Positions 7,212 to 14,509 of a stretch of 18,834 nucleotides of DNA are shown here, piece after piece. Positions within the stretch are counted from its first letter, which is position 1. Every line of letters begins with the position of its first letter. The notes under the pieces are model-generated. The model was not told the origin of the DNA. It did not search any database and was given only the letters and a program-made list of their open reading frames with translations. Origin of the DNA: Candidatus Rokubacteria bacterium RIFCSPLOWO2_02_FULL_72_37 (GTDB lineage Bacteria; Methylomirabilota; Methylomirabilia; Rokubacteriales; CSP1-6); NCBI GenBank assembly GCA_001790315.1, contig MGCE01000093.1:7018-25851 (forward strand), read 5' to 3'. Both the position numbers and the translations under genes were made by a program.

Positions 7212-8420
7212 GTGCTCCGCGTCCTCGCGGTCGCGGACGTCTCGCCCCTGCACGTCGCCGGCGGCGGCGAGCGGGTCCTCTGGGAGCAGGTCTCGCGCCT
7301 CGCGCGGCGCGGCCACCGGGTCTCGGTGGTCAGTCGGGCCGCGGGCGACGCGGCGTCCACGACCCGTCGCGACGGCGTCCGCGTCGTCGAGTTCCCGGTC
7401 GAGCGGGGTTCGCTCGCCCGCTTCATCCGGAGCTCGGTCCGCGGCGCGCGCCGCGCGGTGAGCCGCGAGCTCTCCGCCCAAGGCGCGGACGTCCTGCACC
7501 TGCACCAGCCGCTCTCGGCCTGGGGCGTGCTCGGCTCGCCCATGGGCCGGCGCGTGCCGTCGCTCTATACGTTCCACTCGCCGGCACCCCTGGAGTACCG
7601 TCTCAGGCGCGGCATGAGCGCCCTGCACCGCGGGGGCGTGACCGGCGTCGCGGGCATGGCCGTGCTCTGGGCGATCGAGCGGGCGTGCGTGCGCCGGGCG
7701 ACGCGCGTGCACGTCCTCAGCGCGTACTCGGCGGGCGTGCTGCGGCGCCTCTACGGGGTGCCCGCCGAGCGCATCGTCCGCGTGCCGGGCGGCGTCGACA
7801 CGGAGCGGTTCCGCCCCGCCGACCGCGCCGAGGCGCGCCGGGCGCTCGGCCTGCCGGCCACGCGCCCGATCGTGCTGACGCTGCGCAACCTCGAGGCGCG
7901 CATGGGGCTCGACGCGTTGCTGCACGCCGTCGCCGAGGTGCGCCGGGCCGTGCCCGACGTGCTCCTGCTCGTCGGCGGGACGGGCTCGCTCCGGGCCGAG
8001 CTCGAGGTCCTCGCCGCCTCCCTCGACCTTGGCGCGCACGTGCGCTTTCTCGGCTTCGTCGCCGACGCCGAGCTGCCGCGCTGGTACCAGGCCGCGGACG
8101 TGTTCGTGCTCCCGACCCGCGCGCTCGAGGGGTTCGGCCTCGTCACCGTCGAGGCGCTGGCGTCGGGTACGCCCGTGCTGGGCACGCCCGTCGGCGCGAC
8201 GCCGGAGATCCTGCGTCCGCTCACGCCGTCGCTGCTCCTCGAGGAGGCGTCGGCGCCCGCGATCGCCCGCGGCCTCACCGCCTTCCTCGCGCGGCTCGCG
8301 CGGGACCCGGAGGGCGCGCGCTCCCTCGCGACGGCGTGCCGTCGTCTGGCCGAGACGTCCTACTCGTGGGAGCGGGTGGTGGACGCGCTCGAGGCGACGC
8401 TGACGGAGCTGGCGCGGTGA
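7212..8420 (+). CDS. Glycosyltransferase family 4
   Basis: A protein of 402 residues starting at GTG 7212, 16 bases after the AsnB stop; I see no good Shine-Dalgarno sequence before it. The N-terminal domain shows HVAGGGERVLWEQVSRLARRGH, LHLHQPLSAWGVL and YTFHSPAPLEY. The linker is PGGVDTERFRP. The donor domain has LTLRNLEARMGLDALLHA, then LLVGGTGSLRAELE, then LPTRALEGFGLVTVEALASG with EX7E as Glu306 and Glu314. This LRNLEARMGL form is common in GT4 enzymes of exopolysaccharide clusters. It is a complete, probably active cytoplasmic retaining glycosyltransferase; donor and acceptor are unknown. Its stop overlaps the next start (GTGA). Confidence 0.9.
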   Translation: MLRVLAVADVSPLHVAGGGERVLWEQVSRLARRGHRVSVVSRAAGDAASTTRRDGVRVVEFPVERGSLARFIRSSVRGARRAVSRELSAQGADVLHLHQPLSAWGVLGSPMGRRVPSLYTFHSPAPLEYRLRRGMSALHRGGVTGVAGMAVLWAIERACVRRATRVHVLSAYSAGVLRRLYGVPAERIVRVPGGVDTERFRPADRAEARRALGLPATRPIVLTLRNLEARMGLDALLHAVAEVRRAVPDVLLLVGGTGSLRAELEVLAASLDLGAHVRFLGFVADAELPRWYQAADVFVLPTRALEGFGLVTVEALASGTPVLGTPVGATPEILRPLTPSLLLEEASAPAIARGLTAFLARLARDPEGARSLATACRRLAETSYSWERVVDALEATLTELAR

Positions 8421-9577
8421 TCCGCGTGGTCCACATCATCACCCGCCTGACGCTGGGCGGCTCGTCCGAGAACACGGTGGCGACGGTCGTCGGCCTCGCG
8501 GCCGCGGGGTACACGGGCACGCTCGCCGCCGGCCTCGCCGAGTCGGAGGCGGCGGTGGTCGCCGACGCACGACGACGGGGCTGCCGGGTCGTCGACGTGC
8601 CCTCGCTCGGCCGCGAGGCGCGCTGGCTCGCCGACCTCGCCGCGCTCCGCGAGCTCTACGCGCTGATCCGGCGCGAGCGGCCGGCGATCGTCCACACGCA
8701 CACGTCCAAGGCCGGCTTCCTCGGCCGGCTCGCCGCGCGCCTGGCGCGCGTGCCCGCCGTGATCCATCAGCCGCACGGCCACATCTTCTACGGTTACTGG
8801 GGGCCGGGGCGCACGGCCCTGTACGTCGCGCTGGAGCGCTGGGCCGCGCGCTGGACCGATCGGATCGTGACGCTGACCGAGCGCGGCACCGAGGAGCACC
8901 TCGCCCGGCGCATCGGGCGCGCCGCGCAGTACGCGGCCGTGCCGAGCGGTGTGCCGACGAGCGCGCTGCGTGCGGCGGCGCCCGAGCGGGGCGCGGCCCG
9001 GGCGCGGCTGGGCCTCGATCCGGCGGCGTACGTCGTCGTGGGCGTGGGGCGGCTCATCTCCGTCAAGGGCTTCGACACGCTCGTCGCGGCGCTGCCCCGC
9101 CTGGCGGCCGAGATCCCGTCGGCCCACGTCGTGCTCGTCGGCGAGGGACCGGAGCGCGCGGCGCTGGTCAGCCGTGCCGCCGCCCTCGGCGTCGGCTCGC
9201 GGCTGACGCTCGCGGGGGCCACGGCGGGTGTCGCGACGTACCTCGCGGCGGCCGACGTCCTCGCGGCGCCCTCGCGGAACGAGGGGATGGGTCGCGCGCT
9301 CGTCGAAGCGATGGCCGTCGGCCTCCCGGTGGTCGCGACGGCCGTCGGTGGGATCCCGGGGGTGGTCGTGGACGGCGAGTCGGGGCGTCTCGTCCGGCCC
9401 GACGACGCCGACGCCCTGGCCGCCGTCCTCGTCGAGCTCGGGCGGGATGCGCGGCTGCGGGAGGCGCTCGGGCGCGCCGCGCGCGCGCGCGCGGAGGCGT
9501 TCTCGAGCGCGGTCGCGCTCGACCGCATGCGGGCGGTCTACGACGCCCTCGCGCGCGCGAAAGGGCTACTCGCGTGA
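8417..9577 (+). CDS. Glycosyltransferase family 4 (CapM-like)
   Basis: A protein of 386 residues starting at GTG 8417 in a GTGA overlap, with GGAG 8 bases upstream. The start VIRVVHIITRLTLGGSSENT is the classic beginning of this subgroup, and HTHTSKAGFLGRLAARLARV followed by IHQPHGHIFYGYWGP is typical of CapM-like transferases. The linker region reads AVPSGVPTSALR. The donor domain has VGVGRLISVKGFDTLVAALP, then LVGEGPERAALV, then APSRNEGMGRALVEAMAVGLP with EX7E as Glu289 and Glu297. It is a retaining glycosyltransferase working on a lipid-linked intermediate. Relatives often act early in chain assembly, so it could be the second-sugar transferase after the WecA-like enzyme, but that is a guess. 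The stop overlaps the next gene by four bases. Confidence 0.9.
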   Translation: MIRVVHIITRLTLGGSSENTVATVVGLAAAGYTGTLAAGLAESEAAVVADARRRGCRVVDVPSLGREARWLADLAALRELYALIRRERPAIVHTHTSKAGFLGRLAARLARVPAVIHQPHGHIFYGYWGPGRTALYVALERWAARWTDRIVTLTERGTEEHLARRIGRAAQYAAVPSGVPTSALRAAAPERGAARARLGLDPAAYVVVGVGRLISVKGFDTLVAALPRLAAEIPSAHVVLVGEGPERAALVSRAAALGVGSRLTLAGATAGVATYLAAADVLAAPSRNEGMGRALVEAMAVGLPVVATAVGGIPGVVVDGESGRLVRPDDADALAAVLVELGRDARLREALGRAARARAEAFSSAVALDRMRAVYDALARAKGLLA

Positions 9578-11037
9578 GGCGGCTCGCCCTGCTCGCCGTC
9601 GCGCTCGCGTGCGCGCCCGTCGCGCCCGCCGTCGGGCTCGAACGGGTGGCGGCGGTCGTCCACGTCCACTCGGACCTCTCGACCGGGGAGCTCCCCCTCG
9701 AGGCGCTGGCCGCGGACGCCGAGCGCCAGGGCCTGGGCGCGTTGCTGCTGGCCGAGAACTACCTGCTCCGGATCGAGTACGGTCTGCCGCCGTTTCGCGC
9801 GCTCACGCGCGTGGTCCGCGCCGAGCGCTCGGTGCTCGATGGCGGGGCGGCGGCGTACCTCGACCGGGTGCGCGCGGTGCAGGTCCGCCACCCCGGCGTG
9901 CTGCTCCTCCCGGGCGTGGAAGTCCTGCCGCACTACACCTGGACGGGCTCGCCGCTGGCGCTCGAGATGACCGTCCACGACACCCAGAAGAACCTGCTCG
10001 TCTTCGGCCTGACCGACCCGGGGACGCTCGCCGCGCTGCCGGCCGTGCACAACCGCCAGCCCGGGGTCTACGCGTGGCAGTCCGTGCTGGACGCGCTCCC
10101 GGTGCTTCTCGTGGTCCCGGGAATCCTCCTGCTCGCGCGCAGGCGCAGGCGCCTGCGGCGCGTCGGGCGGGCGGTCGTCGTCGTCCGGCGCCGTCGCTGG
10201 CTCGCCGGCGGGCTCGCGTGCGCGCTGGGCGTCGCCGCGCTCGTGCGCGGGTGGCCGTTCACCGCCGAGCCGTATCCGCCCTACGCCGCCCTCGGGCTCA
10301 CTCCGCACCAGGACCTGATCGCGTGGGTGGAGCGGCACGGTGGCGTCACGGTGTGGTCGCTGCCCGAGGCGCGCGACGAGGGCGAGCGCTGGGTCGGGCC
10401 CGTGCGCGTGGCGTGGCAGACGGAGCCGTACGCTGACGACCTCCTGCGCACCGCCCGCTGGACCGCGTTCGGCGCGATCTACGAGGACACGACCCGCTTC
10501 GAGCGGCCCGGCGAGCGCTGGGACCGCCTGCTCGCCGAGTACGCGGCGGGCGAGCGGAGCCGTCCCGGGTGGGCCCTGGGCGAGTCGGGCTTCCACGGGC
10601 TCTCGGGTGGCCAACGGCTCGCCTCGATCCAGACCGTCTTTCTCGCCGGGGAGCGCTCGGCGCGCGGTCTCCTCCAGGCGCTCGCGCGCGGGCGCATGTA
10701 CGCGCTCCAGCGCGTGCCCACGGCGGGCCTCGTCCTCGCCGAGTTCAGCGTGTCCGGGGCCGGAGTCACGGCCGAGTCCGGGGACACCCTGCGCGCGGCG
10801 GCGGGGACACCGCTCGAGGTGCGTCTCGCCGTCGAGCCGGACGGCGCCGGACCGCCCGAGATCCGCGTGACCCTCGTCCGCACCGGCGCGGTCGTCGGCG
10901 CCTGGTCGGGCCCCGCGCCGCTCCGCGTGGTCCACCGGGAGGTGTTCGACGGCGCGCCGACCTACTTCCGCGTCGACGCCCGCGGTCCCGCGCCGCACCG
11001 GCTGCTCACCAATCCCGTCTTCGTGCGTCAGCCGTGA
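9574..11037 (+). CDS. Membrane-anchored PHP (CehA/McbA-like) metallohydrolase-like protein
   Basis: A protein of 487 residues starting at GTG 9574 (GTGA overlap). Residues 1-20 form a signal peptide or N-terminal anchor. VHVHSDLSTG (His30, His32, Asp34), Glu61 in AENY, and PGVE (Glu116) with His120 match the first metal-binding motifs of PHP-domain hydrolases. Two hydrophobic helices (about 171-188 and 209-224) flank a very basic loop (189-208), so the positive-inside rule puts the loop in the cytoplasm and both PHP halves outside. After the hairpin the expected His motif reads VTVWSLPEA, and the expected G-S-D-x-H motif reads GESGFH (336-341), with glycine for aspartate. The C-terminus ends in LLTNPVFV, like CehA/McbA proteins. 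Activity may be altered or lost. A role in periplasmic glycan processing is inferred only. Confidence 0.7.
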   Translation: MRRLALLAVALACAPVAPAVGLERVAAVVHVHSDLSTGELPLEALAADAERQGLGALLLAENYLLRIEYGLPPFRALTRVVRAERSVLDGGAAAYLDRVRAVQVRHPGVLLLPGVEVLPHYTWTGSPLALEMTVHDTQKNLLVFGLTDPGTLAALPAVHNRQPGVYAWQSVLDALPVLLVVPGILLLARRRRRLRRVGRAVVVVRRRRWLAGGLACALGVAALVRGWPFTAEPYPPYAALGLTPHQDLIAWVERHGGVTVWSLPEARDEGERWVGPVRVAWQTEPYADDLLRTARWTAFGAIYEDTTRFERPGERWDRLLAEYAAGERSRPGWALGESGFHGLSGGQRLASIQTVFLAGERSARGLLQALARGRMYALQRVPTAGLVLAEFSVSGAGVTAESGDTLRAAAGTPLEVRLAVEPDGAGPPEIRVTLVRTGAVVGAWSGPAPLRVVHREVFDGAPTYFRVDARGPAPHRLLTNPVFVRQP

Positions 11038-11738
11038 AGGTCGCGATCCACCAGCCGCACTACCTGCCGTGGCTGGGCTACCTCGCCAAGTGGGCCGCCG
11101 CGGATCTCCTCGTCTTCCTCGACACGGTCCAGTACGAGAAGAACGGCTGGCAGAATCGCAACCGCATCAAGACCGCGCGCGGCCCCCGATGGCTCACGGT
11201 CCCGGTGCACGCGCGCCTCGGCACCGCGATCGGCGACGTCACCGTCGACACCGTCCAGCCGTGGCGGACGCGGCACCTGCGCGCGATCGAGGAGGCGTAC
11301 GCGGGCGCGCCCCACCTCGGCCGGCACCGCGCGGCGCTCGCCGCGCTCTACGCGGCCGAGTGGGACCGTCTCGCGCCTCTCGCCGTCGGGAGCGCCCGGA
11401 TGCTCGCCGACGCGTGCGGGATCCGGACGCCGGCGCTGCTCGCGTCCGACCTGGGCATCGAGGCCACGGGCGCGACGACGCGCCTGGTCGCGCTCTGTCG
11501 CGCCGTCGGCGCCGACACCTATTTGTCGGGCCGCGACGGCGCCGCCTACCTGGACCTCGGGCTGTTCGCCGCCGCGGGCATCGGCGTAGAGGCCCAGCAG
11601 TACACGCACCCGGTCTACCCGCAGGCCCACGGGGAATTCGTGCCGTTTCTCACGGGGCTTGACTTATTATTGACGCACGGCGATGAGGCCCTCTCCATCC
11701 TGTGTGGAGGAAACTCGTGGGCGCGGCTCTCGCCCTGA
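11034..11738 (+). CDS. WbqC family protein
   Basis: A protein of 234 residues starting at GTG 11034 in a GTGA overlap with the PHP-like gene. It is recognised by the family start VAIHQPHYLPWLGYLAK, by FLDTVQYEKNGWQNRNRIK, and by the late YLSGRDGAAYLDL and QYTHPVYPQ segments. The length matches the WbqC family (Pfam PF08889), named after a gene of the E. coli O157 O-antigen cluster. The biochemical role of the family is not firmly known; members sit beside sugar aminotransferases, so work on an amino-sugar or its acyl group is inferred. Near the 3' end, four leucines in a short stretch use CTT, TTA, TTA and TTG, unlike the rest of the gene, and this patch may hold a promoter for the next gene. 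Confidence 0.88.
   Translation: MKVAIHQPHYLPWLGYLAKWAAADLLVFLDTVQYEKNGWQNRNRIKTARGPRWLTVPVHARLGTAIGDVTVDTVQPWRTRHLRAIEEAYAGAPHLGRHRAALAALYAAEWDRLAPLAVGSARMLADACGIRTPALLASDLGIEATGATTRLVALCRAVGADTYLSGRDGAAYLDLGLFAAAGIGVEAQQYTHPVYPQAHGEFVPFLTGLDLLLTHGDEALSILCGGNSWARLSP
11659..11687 (+). promoter_or_regulatory. Candidate internal promoter in an AT-rich patch
   Basis: Inside the 3' end of the WbqC gene lies TTGACTTATTATTGACG, the most AT-rich run in the locus. It can be read two ways. TTGACT at 11659-11664 could be a -35 box with a poor -10 (GATGAG) 17 bases on. Alternatively, TATTAT at 11665-11670 could be a -10 box (5 of 6 matches to TATAAT) without a good -35. Either would transcribe the PIG-L gene and those after it. 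The rare leucine codons in the patch suggest the DNA itself may be under selection. This is a weak prediction. Confidence 0.3.
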
Positions 11739-11752
11739 ACCGGCCTGAATGA
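11717..11752 (+). CDS. Possible 11-residue leader ORF before the PIG-L gene
   Basis: A GTG at 11717 is preceded by GGAGGA (11706-11711) at a 5-base distance, the best Shine-Dalgarno arrangement in this part of the window. The frame reads MGAALALNRPE and stops at TGA 11750-11752, overlapping the PIG-L start as ATGA. The PIG-L start itself has no Shine-Dalgarno sequence, so ribosomes loaded here could reinitiate on PIG-L. The peptide has no recognisable function, and no attenuator-like codon run is present. The frame overlaps the end of the WbqC gene out of phase. Its translation is unproven. Confidence 0.3.
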   Translation: MGAALALNRPE

Positions 11753-12363
11753 ACATCCTCGCGATCGGCGCGCACCCCGACGACATCGAGTACGGCTGCG
11801 GCGGCATGCTGGCCAAGTACGCCAAGAAGGGGCACGAGGTCTATCTGTTCGTCGCCTCCGACGGCGCGCGCGGCGGCGACGCCGAGGTGCGTCGCCGCGA
11901 GCAGGAGGACTCGGCGCGGGTCCTTGGCGTGCGCGACGTGTTCTGGGGCGGCTACCTCGATACCGAGGTGCCGCTGAGTCGCGAGCTGATCGTGCAGCTC
12001 GAGGCGGTCATCCGGAAGATCGGGCCGCGGATGATCTTCGTGAACTCGCCCGACGACACCCACCAGGACCACCGGCACCTCGCCCAGTGCGCCTCGTCGG
12101 CGACCCGCTACGTGCCGAACTATCTCTTCTACGAGGTGCCGTCGACGCAGAACTTCGCGCCGAACTGCTCCACCGACATCGCCGACGTGCTCGACACGAA
12201 GCTCGCCTGCCTGGAGGCCCATCACTCCCAGATGGCGAAAACCAACATCGAGGACCTGACGATCCTGGAGCTGGCGCGCTCGTGCGCGACCTTCCGGGGC
12301 ATCCAGGCGCGCGTCAAGTACGCGGAGGCGTTCCAGTCGGTCCGGCTGCTGCTGAATCTTTGA
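11749..12363 (+). CDS. PIG-L (LmbE-like) family N-deacetylase
   Basis: A protein of 204 residues starting at ATG 11749. The start is fixed by MNILAIGAHPDDIEYGCGG, the beginning of the PIG-L/LmbE fold. Zinc-binding and catalytic residues are His9, Asp11 and Asp12 in AHPDD, and His108 in the HQDH segment (105-108). ASDGARGG and RRREQEDSARVLGV follow the family pattern, and EAHHSQM near the C-terminus matches it too. The family removes N-acetyl groups from sugars such as GlcNAc in GPI precursors, mycothiol and bacillithiol. In this locus it most likely deacetylates an N-acetylated sugar or lipid-linked sugar in the cytoplasm. Lack of the other mycothiol or bacillithiol genes argues against a thiol role. 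It is coupled to the next gene by a TTGA overlap. Confidence 0.9.
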   Translation: MNILAIGAHPDDIEYGCGGMLAKYAKKGHEVYLFVASDGARGGDAEVRRREQEDSARVLGVRDVFWGGYLDTEVPLSRELIVQLEAVIRKIGPRMIFVNSPDDTHQDHRHLAQCASSATRYVPNYLFYEVPSTQNFAPNCSTDIADVLDTKLACLEAHHSQMAKTNIEDLTILELARSCATFRGIQARVKYAEAFQSVRLLLNL

Positions 12364-13400
12364 TCGCCCACTCACGACCGACGCTCGACGAGGACGACGT
12401 GCGGGAGGTGGCGCGCGTGGTCCGCGGAGGGCAGCTCGCGCAGGGGCCGGAGGTCGAGGCCTTCGAGCGCGAGCTCGCGCCCCGGTTCGGGACGCCCGCC
12501 GCCGCCGCCGTGAGCTCGGGAAGCGCTGCGCTCGAGCTCGCGCTCCGCGCACTCGACATCGGCGCGGGGCACGAGGTCATCGTGCCCACGTTCGCGTGTG
12601 ACGCGCTCTGGCACGCCGTCGTCAGGTGCGGGGCGACGCCGGTGCTCGCGGACGCCGACCCCGAAACGCTCTCGCTCGCCCCCGCGGACGTGGCGCGGCG
12701 GCGCACGACGCGCACGCGGGGCGTCGTCGTGGTCCACGCCTTCGGCCTGGCTGCGGACGTCGACGCCTTCCTCGCGCTCGGCGCGCCCGTCGTCGAGGAC
12801 TGCGCCCAGGCGCTCGGGGCCCTGGTCGACGAGCGGCCCGTGGGCGCCCGCGGGGGCGCGGCCATCGGCTCCTTCTACGCCACCAAGCTGCTCACGACCG
12901 GGGAAGGCGGGGCGGTCGCGGGCCCGGCGGCGCGCGTCGCCCGCGCCCGGGACGCGCGCGACTACGACGAGCGCGAGGACCTGGCGCCCCGCTTCAACTA
13001 CAAGATGACCGACCTGCAGGCCGCCCTGGGACGCGCGCAGCTCCGCCGGCTCGACGCCTTCATCGCCCGCCGGCGGGCCATCGCCGCCCGCTACCGCGCC
13101 GCCCTGGGCGGGGTGCGCGGCCTCACGGTCCCCCCCGACACGGGCCCGCGTCACGTCTACCATCGCTTCGTCGTGACGGTGGAGCGTCCACTCGCGCCGG
13201 TGCTCGAGCGCCTCGAGCGCCTCGGCGTCGCGGCGCGACGGCCCGTGTTCCGGCCGATCCACCGGGCCCTGGGCCTCGACGGTTACCCCGAGGCCGAGCG
13301 GCTCTGGGCGCGGTGCCTGTCGCTGCCGTGCTACCCCCGATTGACCGACGCCGAAGTGGACGCGGTCGTCGCGGCGCTCGGCGAGGCGCTGGGCGCGTGA
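12360..13400 (+). CDS. DegT/DnrJ/EryC1/StrS family PLP-dependent sugar aminotransferase
   Basis: A protein of 346 residues. I place the start at TTG 12360, four bases inside the PIG-L gene (TTGA), because IAHSRPTLDEDDVREVARVV is the usual beginning of this family; no Shine-Dalgarno sequence supports it. Substrate and cofactor features are in order: SSGSAALELALRAL, VIVPTFACDAL, VVEDCAQALGA (Asp147 and Gln150, PLP ring contacts), and SFYATKLLTTGEGG with the Schiff-base Lys176. FNYKMTDLQAALGRAQL and the C-terminal FRPIHRALG are also typical. The enzyme would transfer an amino group from glutamate to a keto sugar nucleotide, giving a 3- or 4-amino sugar. No dehydratase or epimerase partner is visible here. 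It forms a run with WbqC and PIG-L genes. Confidence 0.92.
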   Translation: MIAHSRPTLDEDDVREVARVVRGGQLAQGPEVEAFERELAPRFGTPAAAAVSSGSAALELALRALDIGAGHEVIVPTFACDALWHAVVRCGATPVLADADPETLSLAPADVARRRTTRTRGVVVVHAFGLAADVDAFLALGAPVVEDCAQALGALVDERPVGARGGAAIGSFYATKLLTTGEGGAVAGPAARVARARDARDYDEREDLAPRFNYKMTDLQAALGRAQLRRLDAFIARRRAIAARYRAALGGVRGLTVPPDTGPRHVYHRFVVTVERPLAPVLERLERLGVAARRPVFRPIHRALGLDGYPEAERLWARCLSLPCYPRLTDAEVDAVVAALGEALGA

Positions 13401-14509
13401 CGGCGACGCTGCTACGCCTGGCGCTCGTCGTCGCGCTCCTGTTCCCGCCGGTCTGGCGCGCGTTCCGCGCGGCACAGGCGGAGTGGCTCTATCTGGTGGC
13501 CCTGGCATTCGCGGTCGCCCTCTTCGCGACGCCCCTCGTCCGTGCGCTCGCGCTCCGCTGGGGCGTGCTCGACCTGCCGGCCGCACGCAAGGTCCACGAG
13601 GTGGCGACGCCGCTGCTCGGCGGCGCGGCCGTGTACGGCGGCTTCGCGGCGACCGTGCTGCTGAACTTCGATTTCTCGCGCAACCTCAAGGGCGTGGCCG
13701 TCGGCGCGACGATCGTGGTCGCCCTCGGCATCCTCGACGATGTCACGGACCTGCCGGCGCGGCTCAAGCTGCTCGGACAGATCGGCGCGGCCGCCGTGGC
13801 GATCGCGTACGGCGTCGTGCTCCACCTGGCGCCGCACTGGTTCCCGGGCGCCGTCTGGATCAACGTGGGGCTCACCGTGCTGTGGTTCCTCACGGTGACC
13901 AACGCGATCCAGTTCCTCGACGGCATGGATGGACTCGCGGCGGGGCTCGGGATCGTGGCCGGCCTGCTCTTCAGCGTCACCGCGCTCCAGACCGGCCAGC
14001 GCTATCTGATGTTCCTGGCGGCGGCGCTCGTCGGCGCATGCCTCGGGTTCCTCCCGTACAACTTCCGGCGCGGCCGCGCGAAGATCTTCCTCGGCGACGG
14101 CGGCGCGACGTTCATCGGCTTCACGCTCGCGGGCCTGGCGGTGATGGGGGAATGGGCCGCGAACGACCCCGTCATCGCGCTGCTGACGCCCACGCTCATC
14201 CTCGGCGTGCCGCTCTTCGACATCGCGTTCGTCGGCATCGTCCGGGTGGCGACGGGGCGTGTGCACACCTTCTCCGAGTGGCTCGCGTACACGGGCAGGG
14301 ACCACATGCATCACCGCTTCGAGACCCTCGGGCTCACCAAGAAGCAGAGCGTGCTCCTGATCTTGTTCATCGCGTCGACCCTCGGCCTCTCCGCGATCCA
14401 GCTCAAGGAGGCCTCGGCGCGCGAGGCGGCGATCGCGCTCGTCCAGGCGGCGTGCGTCCTCGCGATCGTCGCCGTGCTCGAGGGCGTCGGTCGCGCGCGC
14501 TCCCACTGA
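13397..14509 (+). CDS. WecA/MraY-type undecaprenyl-phosphate sugar-1-phosphate transferase
   Basis: A protein of 370 residues starting at GTG 13397 in a GTGA overlap, with about ten hydrophobic helices. Family motifs are in order: RKVHEVATPLLGGAAVYGG, GILDDVTDLPARLKLLGQ (Asp114, Asp115, Mg and catalysis), NAIQFLDGMDGLAAG (169-183), RRGRAKIFLGDGGATFIG, and HMHHR (303-307), the cytoplasmic His motif of WecA-like rather than MraY enzymes. It moves a HexNAc-1-phosphate or similar from a UDP-sugar to undecaprenyl phosphate, starting the lipid-linked oligosaccharide. In this locus it is the likely initiating enzyme for the glycan. The sugar is not certain; GlcNAc is the family default. A start at GTG gives an extra N-terminal helix. 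Confidence 0.93.
   Translation: MTATLLRLALVVALLFPPVWRAFRAAQAEWLYLVALAFAVALFATPLVRALALRWGVLDLPAARKVHEVATPLLGGAAVYGGFAATVLLNFDFSRNLKGVAVGATIVVALGILDDVTDLPARLKLLGQIGAAAVAIAYGVVLHLAPHWFPGAVWINVGLTVLWFLTVTNAIQFLDGMDGLAAGLGIVAGLLFSVTALQTGQRYLMFLAAALVGACLGFLPYNFRRGRAKIFLGDGGATFIGFTLAGLAVMGEWAANDPVIALLTPTLILGVPLFDIAFVGIVRVATGRVHTFSEWLAYTGRDHMHHRFETLGLTKKQSVLLILFIASTLGLSAIQLKEASAREAAIALVQAACVLAIVAVLEGVGRARSH

Noticed and set aside
4625..7543. A 972-codon open frame on the minus strand across the GT4, AsnB and next GT4 genes, and similar long minus-strand frames elsewhere
   Set aside because: High GC removes stop codons from antisense frames. The translations are low-complexity, rich in Arg, Ala, Gly and Pro, with no recognisable domain, and they lie opposite genes with clear family motifs.
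9478..9493. Alternating CG tract of 16 bases, possible Z-DNA
   Set aside because: It encodes an Ala-Arg run at the end of a GT4 and is expected from the base composition.
10144..10157. Palindrome CGCAGGCGCCTGCG
   Set aside because: It lies in the codons of the arginine-rich loop of the PHP-like protein, where CGC and CGG repeats produce such palindromes by composition.
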